Positions 24,362 to 33,442 are shown, counted from the first letter of the stretch. The stretch is 40,654 bases of DNA from Butyricicoccus pullicaecorum (GCA_018365995.1 JAGZIY010000020.1:1-40654), one strand, 5' to 3'. Numbers and translations are program-made. Notes: generated from the sequence alone by a model not told the origin.

Positions 24362-26365
24362 TTACTTTTGCGTGTCCTCTGTGGACGCTGTATCCTGCTC
24401 CTTATCGAGAGCCGGATCCTCCTTCTGTTCTTCCTTTTCCGGAACAATCGTATCTTGCTTCTGTGCAGCAAGCACTTCTTCCGAATCTGCCTCCAGTGTG
24501 ATATCCACATTCACACCCTTGAGTTCACGCTCCGATGGCGCAGTCCGGTCAGCAACCTCCTCACCATCATACAGCTTGCGGAAGATCTCCCCATCAATGG
24601 TTTCATTGCGGCGCAGATATTCTGCAACGCGTGTCAACTGTTCGCGGTTGTCCTCCAACAGTTTGCGGCAGCGTGTATTTGCCTCTTGAATGAGGCGATG
24701 GATCTCCTCATCAATTTCAGCTGCCTTGGCATCAGAGTAGCCCTGCCCTGCCGCAAAATCACGACCCAGAAAAATCTCCCCGCCCTGTGCGTCATAGTCG
24801 ATTGGTCCAATCTTATCACTGAAACCATAGTTGATAACCATTGCACGTGCCATTGCAGTTGCCTGCTTGATATCTCCATATGCGCCGGTACTGATATCGT
24901 CCATAAAGATTTCCTCAGCCACGCGCCCCGCAAGGCAAACAATCAAATGCTCCTCCATATAACGACGGGTACGATATGCGTTGTCCTCTTTTGGCAGCGG
25001 CATGGTAAAACCGCCTGCACCATTGGAGCGGGGAATAATGGTCACGTGGTGTACGGGATCCTGCGTTGGCAGTACATGGAAAGCAATTGCATGACCTGCT
25101 TCATGGTAAGCGGTCAGCTTTTGATCCTCCTCATTGACAATGCGCGTCCTCTTTTCCACACCCATGACAACCTTGAGCAAAGATTGCTCAATTTCTTCGG
25201 TGGTAATAAACTTTTTATTACGGCGTGCTGCCAAAAGTGCTGCTTCATTGAGCAGGTTTTCCAAATCTGCGCCGGTAAATCCGGTCGTTGTCTTAGCAAT
25301 CGATTTAAAATCCACGTCAGGGTCAAACTGCTTCCCTCGTGCATGCACCTTGAGAATCGCCTCACGGCCAACCACATCAGGCGCACCGACATAGACCTGT
25401 CTGTCAAAACGCCCGGGGCGCAGCAGCGCATTGTCCAGAATATCCTTACGGTTGGTTGCCGCAATGACGATAACGCCCTCATTGACACCAAAGCCGTCCA
25501 TCTCGACAAGCAGCTGGTTCAGTGTCTGCTCACGCTCGTCATGACCGCCTCCAAGACCTGCACCACGCTGTCTGCCAACCGCATCGATTTCGTCAATGAA
25601 TACGATTGCAGGGGCACTTTTTTTTGCCTGTTCAAAAAGGTCACGCACACGCGAAGCACCGACACCGACATACAGCTCTACAAAGTCCGAACCGGAAATC
25701 GACAGGAAGGGTACCCCAGCTTCTCCGGCAACTGCCTTTGCAATCAGGGTTTTACCTGTACCTGGGGGGCCAACAAGCAAAACACCTTTCGGGATACGTG
25801 CACCGATGTCAATAAATTTGCGTGGATTTTTAAGAAACTCTACAATTTCCTGTAACTCTGCCTTTTCTTCATCTGCGCCTGCCACATCGTCAAATGTGAC
25901 CTTTTTCTTGTCATCGCTTGCCATTTTGACACGCGCTCTGCCAAACTGCATGGGGCTGCCGCCGCCGCCCCCCTGTTTATTCATCATGAAATACCACAGC
26001 AGTCCAAAGAGCACCAGCACAATGAGATATGGAACAAAGCTTGCCCACCACGGCATTTCCACCGTTTTATAGGTATATTCCTTTAGAATTCCAGCCTCTC
26101 GCTGTTCATCAATGAGTTTTCCCAAATCGGCATAGAACAAATCCAGATAGGGTACCTTTGCCGTGAGCTTCGTGTTTTTCCCATCGTTCAGTACGAGATG
26201 AAGTGTTCCATCGTTGTATTCGAACGCCTGCACCTGTTCTCTTTCAAACATGGAAACGACCTCAGAATACTGTACCTCCTGACTTTTGTTCCCTGTACTC
26301 AGCATATAGGTAACTGCGCTGAGCAGCAAAAGCGTAATAATCAAATATAGGCCAAAGCCCTTCAT
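24362..26365 (-). CDS. ftsH: ATP-dependent zinc metalloprotease FtsH
   Basis: Membrane-anchored AAA+ protease that degrades membrane and regulatory proteins. It has two membrane helices (about residues 4-22 and 108-128) flanking an extracellular domain, a Gly-rich linker, the AAA module with Walker A GPPGTGKT near 200, Walker B VFIDEIDAVG, the second region of homology, and the zinc-binding HEAGH near 425. The C-terminal 70 residues are Glu/Lys-rich and not conserved. The start is uncertain: ATG 26365 has GAAAGGG just upstream, while an in-frame TTG at 26389 lies only two bases from AGGAG. It is last in the run that includes hpt and tilS, a classical tilS-hpt-ftsH order. Confidence 0.96.
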   Translation of the reverse strand: MKGFGLYLIITLLLLSAVTYMLSTGNKSQEVQYSEVVSMFEREQVQAFEYNDGTLHLVLNDGKNTKLTAKVPYLDLFYADLGKLIDEQREAGILKEYTYKTVEMPWWASFVPYLIVLVLFGLLWYFMMNKQGGGGGSPMQFGRARVKMASDDKKKVTFDDVAGADEEKAELQEIVEFLKNPRKFIDIGARIPKGVLLVGPPGTGKTLIAKAVAGEAGVPFLSISGSDFVELYVGVGASRVRDLFEQAKKSAPAIVFIDEIDAVGRQRGAGLGGGHDEREQTLNQLLVEMDGFGVNEGVIVIAATNRKDILDNALLRPGRFDRQVYVGAPDVVGREAILKVHARGKQFDPDVDFKSIAKTTTGFTGADLENLLNEAALLAARRNKKFITTEEIEQSLLKVVMGVEKRTRIVNEEDQKLTAYHEAGHAIAFHVLPTQDPVHHVTIIPRSNGAGGFTMPLPKEDNAYRTRRYMEEHLIVCLAGRVAEEIFMDDISTGAYGDIKQATAMARAMVINYGFSDKIGPIDYDAQGGEIFLGRDFAAGQGYSDAKAAEIDEEIHRLIQEANTRCRKLLEDNREQLTRVAEYLRRNETIDGEIFRKLYDGEEVADRTAPSERELKGVNVDITLEADSEEVLAAQKQDTIVPEKEEQKEDPALDKEQDTASTEDTQK

Positions 26366-26425
26366 TTTCCCTTTCAAATTGGTTTCCAACTCTCCTTTCG
26401 TAGTTGTATCCGTATGGATACCGCC

Positions 26426-26971
26426 TTATTCTCCGCCATAAACAGCGGGTTTCAAAATACCGATATACGGCAGATTGCGATATTTTTCTGCATAATCCAG
26501 CCCATAACCCACAACAAATGCATCTGGGATCTCAAAACCCAGATAATCGACCGGAACCTCGACCTTGCGGCGCTCGGGCTTGGACAGCAGTGTACACAGA
26601 CGAATGGACGCTGCGCCTCGTGCCTTTAGGATCTTGATTAGGAAATTGAGCGTCACACCCGAGTCCAGAATATCCTCTACAATCACCAGATGGCGTCCAT
26701 CAATTTTGCTTCCAATATCCTTAATGATCTGTACCTCTCCAGTAGTTTTTGTTCCTGCACCATAACTGGATACCGCCATAAAGTCGATATTGCACGGAAT
26801 GGTGATTTTACGGGTCAGGTCTGCCATGAAAACATAAGAACCCTTGAGCACGCTGACAATGAGGGGATTCTTATCTGCATAATCCTCACTGATGCGGGCA
26901 CCCAATTCAGCAACCTTTTCTGCCAGCTGCTCCTCCGAATATAGTACTTCTTGAATATCGTCTTTCATCAT
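26426..26971 (-). CDS. hpt: hypoxanthine phosphoribosyltransferase
   Basis: Purine salvage enzyme that joins hypoxanthine or guanine to PRPP. The 181-residue protein has VSVLKGSYVFMADLTRKI (44-61), the flexible-loop region with SSYGAGTKTTG (88-98) and the PRPP-binding motif VIVEDILDSGVTL (117-129). The ATG at 26971 has GAGGGG eight bases upstream, and that site lies within the last codons of tilS, whose stop is two bases before the hpt start. Tight tilS-hpt spacing is conserved in Firmicutes. Confidence 0.97.
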   Translation of the reverse strand: MMKDDIQEVLYSEEQLAEKVAELGARISEDYADKNPLIVSVLKGSYVFMADLTRKITIPCNIDFMAVSSYGAGTKTTGEVQIIKDIGSKIDGRHLVIVEDILDSGVTLNFLIKILKARGAASIRLCTLLSKPERRKVEVPVDYLGFEIPDAFVVGYGLDYAEKYRNLPYIGILKPAVYGGE

Positions 26972-26973
26972 CT

Positions 26974-28308
26974 TTACAACCCCTCAAAACGGATTTCTAA
27001 TATGTCATTCCCGCACGGAATACGGTCATACGCAATACCAACCGACTGCACTGCAACGATTCCCTGACAATCCTCCAGAACGGCAAGGCGGGCTTGTACA
27101 GATGGTGGTATATGTCGATCGGCAAAGATACGCTTGAGCTGCCGAGAACCACGCGCCCCGGAAAGCCTCAGTCGATCTCCTGAGCGCATCACACGTGCTG
27201 TCAACGTACCGAATTTTATTGTACCACAATCTACCTGAAAAGTATCGCATGTTTTTGGAAAAACTTCATTTGGTTTTTTTCTGGTGATTGTGAGTTTGGT
27301 TGCAGTATCCCAAAGCCGTGCCGCAAATCCATCAAATAGTGGGATCGGCAGCCGCTCCGGTTCATATATAACGCGCAGACAGTCCTGCTCCCGATAAGCC
27401 CGAAAGCCCGCGGGCAGGGAACAGCTGCGAAAATCACCCGATGTCAGCAATGCAGTGAGCAAGCCGATATGCCGCGCAGATACCTGCTGCATCGGCACGC
27501 CCGCCTCCGTCAATAGCTGCATAAGCATACGGCTTTGTACTGCCGGAAAGGTATCAAACGCACAAAGCGCGATTCCATTTTGGGTTTTTCCCCTCGCAAG
27601 CGCCTGCTGTGCAAGTGTACACAGTGCCCCATCATCTGCCCGCAGCTGCTGTGCAAGCCGCGCTGCCGCACCTGCACACTGCGGATTGATCTGCCGCAAA
27701 ACCGGCACCACTGCATGACGGATTCGATTGCGTGTGTAATCCAATGTCAAATTAGAGCTGTCTGTCACAAATGTCTGTCCTACTGTCTCCAGATAGACTT
27801 CAATTTCCGTGCGCACCGCACGAAAAATCGGACGAATCAAATTGCCGCGCACAGGCGGGATTCCAGTCATCCCCTTAGCACCCGTTCCGCGCGCCAAGTG
27901 AAACAGCATGGTTTCCAGATTATCATCTGCCGTATGGGCGGTTGCAATGCGCTCGATACCCTGCTCTTGTGCACATCGTCTCAGACGCTCATAGCGCAGC
28001 CTTCTTGCGGCAGTCTCAATGCTTTCTCCAAGCTGCTGCGCGTATCCTTGTACATCTTCCCGCTCGATTGTGCACGAAACATGCAGTTTTGTGCACAGGC
28101 TGTGCACAAACTCAGCATCCCGCTCGGATTCTTCACCGCGCAGACAATGATTCAAATGATACACATATACCGGATAGCCAAGCTCCCGCAGGACAAGCAG
28201 AAGAGCAACCGAGTCTGCACCGCCTGACAGCGCCACCAAGACCCTTTGCTCTGGCTCCAACATTTCATACTGCGCAATCGTTTGCGCTGTTTGCTCGACC
28301 AAACTCAT
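26974..28308 (-). CDS. tilS: tRNA(Ile) lysidine synthetase
   Basis: Converts the wobble cytidine of the CAU-anticodon isoleucine tRNA to lysidine with ATP and lysine. From ATG 28308 the protein has 444 residues: an N-type ATP pyrophosphatase domain with VALSGGADSVALLLVL (about 25-40), HLNHCLRGEESERDAEFV and ATAHTADDNLETMLFHLARG (about 120-140), then the TilS substrate-binding and C-terminal domains (RLSGARGSRQLKRIFADRHI near 393). The ATG overlaps the dnaB stop as ATGA and no strong ribosome binding site precedes it, so it is probably translated by coupling to dnaB. A longer start at 28356 would lie inside dnaB and is less likely. Confidence 0.94.
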   Translation of the reverse strand: MSLVEQTAQTIAQYEMLEPEQRVLVALSGGADSVALLLVLRELGYPVYVYHLNHCLRGEESERDAEFVHSLCTKLHVSCTIEREDVQGYAQQLGESIETAARRLRYERLRRCAQEQGIERIATAHTADDNLETMLFHLARGTGAKGMTGIPPVRGNLIRPIFRAVRTEIEVYLETVGQTFVTDSSNLTLDYTRNRIRHAVVPVLRQINPQCAGAAARLAQQLRADDGALCTLAQQALARGKTQNGIALCAFDTFPAVQSRMLMQLLTEAGVPMQQVSARHIGLLTALLTSGDFRSCSLPAGFRAYREQDCLRVIYEPERLPIPLFDGFAARLWDTATKLTITRKKPNEVFPKTCDTFQVDCGTIKFGTLTARVMRSGDRLRLSGARGSRQLKRIFADRHIPPSVQARLAVLEDCQGIVAVQSVGIAYDRIPCGNDILEIRFEGL

Positions 28309-29639
28309 GTGTGAATCCGATCCCGAGACGAGAATGTCGTATACTGACCGATCCATTGCAATTCAACGGTCGTAGTCGCTCCATGGCGATTTTTTGCAAT
28401 GATAATTTCCGCCACATTCTTCGCATCACTCTCAGCATCATAGTAGTCATCGCGGTAAATGAACATTACAATATCTGCGTCCTGCTCGATTGCGCCGGAT
28501 TCACGCAAATCAGAGAGCATGGGACGCTTATCGGCACGCTGTTCAGCAGCGCGTGACAGCTGCGACAGGCACACAACCGGAACATTCAGTTCCTTTGCCA
28601 TGATTTTCAGGCTTCGGGAAATCTCTGCAACCTCCTGCACACGATTTTCATTGCGCTTTCCGCCTGACTGCATGAGCTGGATGTAGTCAATGACGATAAG
28701 ACCCAAATTTTCTCCTAGGCGACGGCATTTTGCCTTAATTTCTGCCACCGTAATGGCAGGGTTATCATCTACATAGATATGGGTCTTTGCGAGCACACTG
28801 GTTGCACGCGCAATCTTCATCCAATCCTCCTGCCCCAGATTGCCTGTTTTGAGCTTATGGGAATCCAAAAGCGCTTCACTGGCAAGAAAACGTGATGCAA
28901 GCTGATCCTTACTCATTTCCAACTGGAATACCACAACATCCTTATCAGATGCCTTGGCGGCCCCCAATGCGATATTGAGTGCAAATGCTGTCTTACCCAT
29001 ACCCGGACGCGCCGCCACCAAAATCAAGTCTGACTTGTTCAGACCGGTCAGTGCCTGATCCAACTCACGAAATCCGGTAGAAAGCCCCGGAATATCGCTG
29101 TCTGAACGACTGCGTTCGTCCAGCTGTGCATAAAGATCCATAATGACAGATTTGATGTGGGACAGTCCCTTGATTTCTCTGCCCTGCCGCACATTATAGA
29201 TTTTTTGCTCTGCCAACTCCGCAATTTCAGAAGCAGCACCCGCACCAGTCAGGGCAAGCGTCTGGATTTCTCCCGCAACCTCTGCAATGGCGCGCAGCAT
29301 ACTCTTGTCACGCACGATTGACGCATATTCCTTGACATTGGCAGAAGTCGGTGTGACCTCCATCAGCTGCATCAAATAGGCACGCCCACCAGCTTCATCA
29401 TAATATCCCTGTGCCTTGAGCCGGTCGAGAACGGTAACTGGATCAATTTTGAGCGCACTGTTGAACATCGAATAAATGGTCTCAAAAATGCGCTGGTGCT
29501 CCTCAGCATAAAAATCCTCCGGGCGCAGCAGTTCAATGACCTCCGCAACGCAGGCAGGGTCGATCAACATAGAGCCAATTACCGCCTGCTCCGCCTCTAG
29601 GCTCTGCGGCAATTGCCTTGACAGCAGTTCATCTGCCAC
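28305..29639 (-). CDS. dnaB: replicative DNA helicase
   Basis: Hexameric 5'-3' helicase at the replication fork. The 444-residue protein has the N-terminal helical domain (QSLEAEQAVIGSMLIDPACV, 11-30), a linker, and the RecA-like domain with Walker A VAARPGMGKTAFALNIALGA near 207-226, Walker B LGLIVIDYIQLMQ near 309, and NRHGATTTVELQW near the end. The start is GTG (29639), eight bases or so after AAGGAAGGA. It lies 22 bases after rplI, as in the rplI-dnaC pair of B. subtilis. Confidence 0.98.
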   Translation of the reverse strand: MADELLSRQLPQSLEAEQAVIGSMLIDPACVAEVIELLRPEDFYAEEHQRIFETIYSMFNSALKIDPVTVLDRLKAQGYYDEAGGRAYLMQLMEVTPTSANVKEYASIVRDKSMLRAIAEVAGEIQTLALTGAGAASEIAELAEQKIYNVRQGREIKGLSHIKSVIMDLYAQLDERSRSDSDIPGLSTGFRELDQALTGLNKSDLILVAARPGMGKTAFALNIALGAAKASDKDVVVFQLEMSKDQLASRFLASEALLDSHKLKTGNLGQEDWMKIARATSVLAKTHIYVDDNPAITVAEIKAKCRRLGENLGLIVIDYIQLMQSGGKRNENRVQEVAEISRSLKIMAKELNVPVVCLSQLSRAAEQRADKRPMLSDLRESGAIEQDADIVMFIYRDDYYDAESDAKNVAEIIIAKNRHGATTTVELQWIGQYTTFSSRDRIHT

Positions 29640-29661
29640 AGCTTGTTCCTTCCTTTCCGGA

Positions 29662-30105
29662 TTATGCTTCTACCACGTCCACTGTAATCTCTGCAACAAT
29701 CTCAGGATAGAGTTTTGCCTTTACAATAGTTGTTCCAAATGTCTTGATTTGTTCCATCACGATTTTATTCTTTGGAACATCTATGTCATGCTGCTTTTTG
29801 AGGCACTCAGATACCTCCTTTGCAGTCACTGCGCCAAACAGTCTGCCGCCAGAGCCGCCCTTTGCGGGAACCTTTACGCGCACTTCCTTAAGCTTTGCAG
29901 CATACTCCTCAGCCGCTGCCTTTTCTACTGCCGCCCGATGTGCAGCTGCTTCATCAGCCTGACGCTTCAGGTTCATATTATCTGCATTCGCAATCACAGC
30001 AAGTCCGCGCGGCAGCAGAAAATTTCTGCCGTAGCCCTCGCTCACATCGATCATTTCTCCCTTTTTTCCCTGACCTTTCACGTCTGCTTTGAGAATAACT
30101 TTCAT
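29662..30105 (-). CDS. rplI: 50S ribosomal protein L9
   Basis: Binds 23S rRNA domain V region near the L1 stalk base and extends from the ribosome surface. The 147-residue protein has the N-terminal KVILKADVKGQGKKGEMIDV with EGYGRNFLLPRGLAV (24-38), the long connecting helix (about 40-75) and the C-terminal domain (GRLFGAVTAKEVSECLKK). The length is standard. The ATG at 30105 has GGAGG nine bases upstream. It is second gene of the gdpP-rplI-dnaB-tilS-hpt-ftsH run. Confidence 0.98.
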   Translation of the reverse strand: MKVILKADVKGQGKKGEMIDVSEGYGRNFLLPRGLAVIANADNMNLKRQADEAAAHRAAVEKAAAEEYAAKLKEVRVKVPAKGGSGGRLFGAVTAKEVSECLKKQHDIDVPKNKIVMEQIKTFGTTIVKAKLYPEIVAEITVDVVEA

Positions 30106-30168
30106 TGTAAAAATCCTCCGTAATTCTTAAAATAACTGTTATATTCTGAAATAGGTATAACCAAATTA

Positions 30169-32169
30169 TTAATTATCGCCGTCCTCATTTTCCTGATAAC
30201 GACGAATTGCATTTTCTGCATCTGCCTTGACCTCACGCACCGAACCATGCATGATTTGTGCACCTGCCGAAGAATGGTTGCCTCCGCCGCCCAGCTGCTC
30301 CATGAGAAGCTGTACGTTAACCGTGCCATTGGAGCGCGCCGAAACCAGCACATCGTCTCCTGCGCGGAATACGACAACCGAAGCATTGACGCCATTGATT
30401 TTGAGCAGACTGTCTGCCGCCTTGGCCGCTGTCACACGATCTACCTCTTCCTCTGTCACGGCAAGCACAATGCCCTCACCGCAATCCGCTGCCCCCGCAA
30501 TGATACGCTGCTGGGCAATGTATTCATCAAAGTTCGACTGGAATAGTTTCATGACTTCTCCCATATCAGCGCCCGCACGTTTGAGATACGCCGCCGCTTC
30601 AAAGGTTCGTACACCAGTCTTAACCGAAAATCCCTTGGTATCGAGATACAGCCCAGCCAGCATACATTCTGCCTCTGCCTTTAGAATATCGCTTGTTGGA
30701 ACCATATATTGCAGCATTTCACTTACAAGCTCACAGGTAGATGACGCATACGGCTCATGCAGATTGAGCGCAAAGTTTTCGATATAGCTTGCTGCACGAC
30801 GATGGTGATCAATGACCGCAACCTTATTGATGGACTCCAGCAGCGGCAAAGATTCCACATAATCCGGACGATTGGTATCGACCACAATGAGCAGGGTGTT
30901 AAAATCGCACTGTACCATGGCTTCATCTGGACTCATGAGCAAATCCTCATACTCCGGTACTGCCTTGATTTTTTCAATCAGGTTCTGTGCCATCGTCTTA
31001 TCCTGATTGATGACGATATGTACCGGCTTTTCCCGATGACGTACCGCACATGCCATACCAACCGCTGCACCAAAGGCATCCATATCACTCATTTTATGAC
31101 CCATAATCATAACCTGAGAGGAATCCCGAATAAGCTGTACGAGCGCATTCGCCAGCACACGGGACTTGACCTTGGTGCGTTTTTCCAACTCCTTGGAAAG
31201 TCCACCAAAAAAGTCGAAATTGTAGCGTGTCTTGATGACTGCCTGATCACCGCCGCGAGACAGTGCCATGTCAAGAGCAACACTGGCGTTACGCCAATTT
31301 TCCTCATAGCTTTCGCCATCCTTGCCAATGCCGATAGACAGCGTTGCGACAATACCTGAACGGCTTTGAATACTGCGTACGTCCTGCAAGACACTGAACT
31401 TTTTCTCCTGCAACTTTTCAAATTGCGCTTCTTCCAGTACAAAAATATACTTATCGCGGTCATATTTACGTAAAAGTGCCCGACTATCCTGTGTCCATTC
31501 CCCGATTTTACGGTTAATATCTGCCATCATGCTGGATTTTTCTAAATCCGTTGCTTCTTTTATAAGTTCCTCATAGTTATCGATTGAAATGATTGCAACC
31601 ACTGGACGGCTTCGGCTGTAAGCATCACGCATTTCGATGAGCTCTGTACAGGGTACGAAATAGATGAGCATCAACACTTCTTCCGGATGATTTTTGTCCG
31701 CTGACAACAGATTTCCAAATGCCCAAAATACATTCTTTCCGATGCGTACCTCTCCCGGATACTGTGCCTTCCCCTCCACAAGCCAGTGGGTATCAAAATC
31801 GGGAGCCAACTCCAGCAGATTATCGCTGAGTGCAGAATCAAAACATCCTGTACTTTCTGTAAAAGCGTCATTTGTCCAGATAATTTCTCCGGTTGCAGCC
31901 TGTACAATCACCGTTGGCATAGGAAAATGTGTAATAGATGCCTGCGCAGCGTCTCCAACTGACAAAGTAACTGTCTGCATATATCGAATAATATCCCTGC
32001 GGCGGGTGCGCTCCCGATAATGATATGCCAAAAACAGAAGCCCATCCAGCGCAATGCCGATAATAGCAATCGCCACAGAAATATAGGCACATGCCACAGA
32101 AAACAACAAAAAAACCATAAAATAGACCTGATAACTCGGTTCTAATAGTTTTTTTAGTCGCTTATCCAA
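30169..32169 (-). CDS. gdpP: cyclic-di-AMP phosphodiesterase GdpP
   Basis: Membrane enzyme that hydrolyses c-di-AMP, setting turgor, potassium handling and wall stress tolerance. The 666-residue form has two N-terminal membrane helices (about 14-50), a degenerate PAS domain (about 75-160), a degenerate GGDEF domain (about 170-300), and the catalytic DHH/DHHA1 part: MIMGHKMSDMDAFGAAVGMA near 340, VDTNRPDYVES near 413, the DHH motif in VIDHHRRAA near 435 and GGGGNHSSAGAQI near the end. The likely start is TTG 32169, eight bases after AAAGGGGGG and about 30 bases from the predicted transcription start. An ATG at 32292 lies upstream of that promoter and cannot be used from it. Confidence 0.94.
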   Translation of the reverse strand: MDKRLKKLLEPSYQVYFMVFLLFSVACAYISVAIAIIGIALDGLLFLAYHYRERTRRRDIIRYMQTVTLSVGDAAQASITHFPMPTVIVQAATGEIIWTNDAFTESTGCFDSALSDNLLELAPDFDTHWLVEGKAQYPGEVRIGKNVFWAFGNLLSADKNHPEEVLMLIYFVPCTELIEMRDAYSRSRPVVAIISIDNYEELIKEATDLEKSSMMADINRKIGEWTQDSRALLRKYDRDKYIFVLEEAQFEKLQEKKFSVLQDVRSIQSRSGIVATLSIGIGKDGESYEENWRNASVALDMALSRGGDQAVIKTRYNFDFFGGLSKELEKRTKVKSRVLANALVQLIRDSSQVMIMGHKMSDMDAFGAAVGMACAVRHREKPVHIVINQDKTMAQNLIEKIKAVPEYEDLLMSPDEAMVQCDFNTLLIVVDTNRPDYVESLPLLESINKVAVIDHHRRAASYIENFALNLHEPYASSTCELVSEMLQYMVPTSDILKAEAECMLAGLYLDTKGFSVKTGVRTFEAAAYLKRAGADMGEVMKLFQSNFDEYIAQQRIIAGAADCGEGIVLAVTEEEVDRVTAAKAADSLLKINGVNASVVVFRAGDDVLVSARSNGTVNVQLLMEQLGGGGNHSSAGAQIMHGSVREVKADAENAIRRYQENEDGDN

Positions 32170-32206
32170 AGCAAAATCCCCCCTTTGCACATAATTATAC
32201 AGGTAT

Positions 32207-32235
32207 AGTATAACAAACTGCTGGGATATTGTAAA
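32207..32235 (-). promoter_or_regulatory. promoter for gdpP unit
   Basis: TTTACA (32230-32235), 17-base spacer, TATACT (32207-32212) preceded by TGT (extended -10), minus strand. The predicted start near 32200 leaves a 30-base leader. It probably drives gdpP through ftsH, since I see no terminator before 24353. Confidence 0.75.
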
Positions 32236-32242
32236 CGATAAC

Positions 32243-32271
32243 TTGTCTTTTCCATACGAATATGTTATTGT
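32243..32271 (+). promoter_or_regulatory. promoter for glyoxalase-family gene
   Basis: TTGTCT (32243-32248), 17-base spacer, TATTGT (32266-32271) with an upstream TGT. It is back to back with the gdpP promoter; the two -35 boxes are only seven bases apart. Confidence 0.6.
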
Positions 32272-32306
32272 ATCAATATCCTTATTCCCCACTGGAGGTA
32301 TTCTTT

Positions 32307-32678
32307 ATGCAATTTAGATTCTATCATACCAACTATAACGTCCGCGATTTGGAACGCTCCCTCAAATTCTATGAGGAGGCACTGGGTCTCACTGAACAGC
32401 GCCGCATCGATGCAGAAGACGGTTCTTTTATCATCGTATATCTTGGGGACGGTGTTTCTCCGTTCTGTCTGGAACTGACGTGGCTGCGCGACTGGGAGCG
32501 CGATTATAACCTTGGCGACAATGAGTTTCATCTTGCATTCCGCGTGGATGATTACGATGCAGCATATGCAAAGCACAAGGAAATGGGCTGTATCTGCTTT
32601 GAAAATCCTTCCATGGGCATTTATTTCATCAGTGATCCAGACGGCTACTGGCTGGAAATCGTACCTACACGAAAATAA
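32307..32678 (+). CDS. gloA: VOC-family protein, lactoylglutathione lyase-like
   Basis: Small cytosolic protein of the vicinal oxygen chelate superfamily, probably converting a methylglyoxal-thiol hemithioacetal to the lactoyl thioester. From ATG 32307 (GGAGG eight bases upstream) it has 123 residues, the short glyoxalase I form. Metal-ligand positions fit the family: His at residue 5 (FRFYHTNYNV), Glu in FCLELTWL (about 56), His in NEFHLAFRVDDYDA (about 73) and Glu in DGYWLEIVPT (about 119). The FISDPDGYWLEIV ending is typical. The gene symbol is by similarity; the thiol cofactor is unknown in this organism. It is monocistronic, ending in a strong terminator. Confidence 0.88.
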   Translation: MQFRFYHTNYNVRDLERSLKFYEEALGLTEQRRIDAEDGSFIIVYLGDGVSPFCLELTWLRDWERDYNLGDNEFHLAFRVDDYDAAYAKHKEMGCICFENPSMGIYFISDPDGYWLEIVPTRK

Positions 32679-32696
32679 ACAACTGCCTTGCTGGCA

Positions 32697-32737
32697 AAAA
32701 CAAAGGTGCATACCGCTTCGGTATGCACCTTTGTTTT
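32697..32737 (+). terminator. terminator after glyoxalase-family gene
   Basis: Perfect 15-bp stem (32701-32715 with 32719-32733) with a 3-base loop, extended by A4/T4 flanks. It works on plus and, with the A-run at 32696-32700, probably on minus too. Confidence 0.9.
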
Positions 32738-32741
32738 ATGT

Positions 32742-32929
32742 CTATGCAATAAAATCCTCTATACGCTCTGTTCGTATACCAATGTATTCCTCACAATCCT
32801 TTACAGAAACCAAGCGGATATACCTAGGCGATTCTTCATCACTCTGTCCACCAATCAACAAGTCATAATCTCCATAGGAATAAATCCCAAAAATCTCTCC
32901 AACTTAAATTTTCTGTTCACAAGAATAAT
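32742..32929 (-). pseudogene. C-terminal remnant of an unidentified gene
   Basis: In the minus direction a frame after an in-frame stop reads ILVNRKFKLERF and then, after a shift in a T-run near 32892-32896, FGIYSYGDYDLLIGGQ followed by YIRLVSVKDCEEYIGIRTE and a stop at 32742-32744. The second part has the composition of real protein, but no start codon or ribosome binding site precedes it and the first part is cut by a stop. One missing T in the run would join the two frames. I do not recognise the family. Confidence 0.5.
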
Positions 32930-32998
32930 TTAGAACAATCGCAAATCGGTCATTCTAAATAGGCATAACCACAGAGAAAAGCAATCCATGAGAAACTA

Positions 32999-33360
32999 TT
33001 ATCTGTCTGTCCACGAGTCAAACCTTGTTACTATTTGAGGGTCATATAGCGGACAGCCAAACTCCCGTAAAACATCCATAAGTGTATTCATATCCTCGCC
33101 TTGCATCCCATAACAATCAAATCTTACAATTTGTGGGGTTGTAAAAATCTGAAAAGCGCCTCTTCCTTCTTTTTCATAATTATTACAATCCAAAGCCGTC
33201 CAATCAGAAAAGACGAAAGCAATTTTTTGATGATTTCTTCTATTGGAAGATTCTCTAAACCTTCTACCACTTCCCCATTACAGCATGCCAGTTCATAAAC
33301 ACGCGTATCATCATGAACGGCATCTTTTTTATATTTCCAAAAACTTAAATCCATACTCAT
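32999..33360 (-). pseudogene. frameshifted small conserved protein
   Basis: An ATG at 33360 with AAGGAG nine bases upstream opens MSMDLSFWKYKKDAV, continuing to LENLPIEEIIKKLLSSF. Near 33206-33214 the sensible reading moves to another frame and continues DWTALDCNNYEKEGRGAFQI then FDCYGMQGEDMNTLMDVL and CPLYDPQIVTRFD to the stop at 32999. One base missing from a short T-run (A-run 33207-33210 on plus) explains the break; the restored protein would have about 120 residues. A promoter remains intact (33414-33442). The family is a small cytosolic protein I cannot name; its look is reminiscent of toxin-immunity proteins, which is only a guess. Sequencing error or programmed frameshifting are alternatives. 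Confidence 0.65.
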
Positions 33361-33413
33361 TTTACGGTTCTCCTTATTGATTACTTCTTTCGATTTTCCG
33401 ATTGATTCAGCCT

Positions 33414-33442
33414 ATTTTATCATGCAAATATAAGCTTTTCAA
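33414..33442 (-). promoter_or_regulatory. promoter for frameshifted small gene
   Basis: TTGAAA (33437-33442), 17-base spacer, TAAAAT (33414-33419) with an upstream TGA on the minus strand. Its integrity suggests the gene below was inactivated recently or is still made. Confidence 0.6.

Noticed and set aside
24191..25855. 554-codon plus-strand open frame opposite ftsH
   Set aside because: It lies antisense to the strongly conserved ftsH and its translation, rich in Cys, His and Asn, resembles no protein.
32170..32292. Longer gdpP start at ATG 32292
   Set aside because: It lies upstream of the well-formed promoter at 32207-32235 and would add residues absent from the family; TTG 32169 with AAAGGGGGG fits better.
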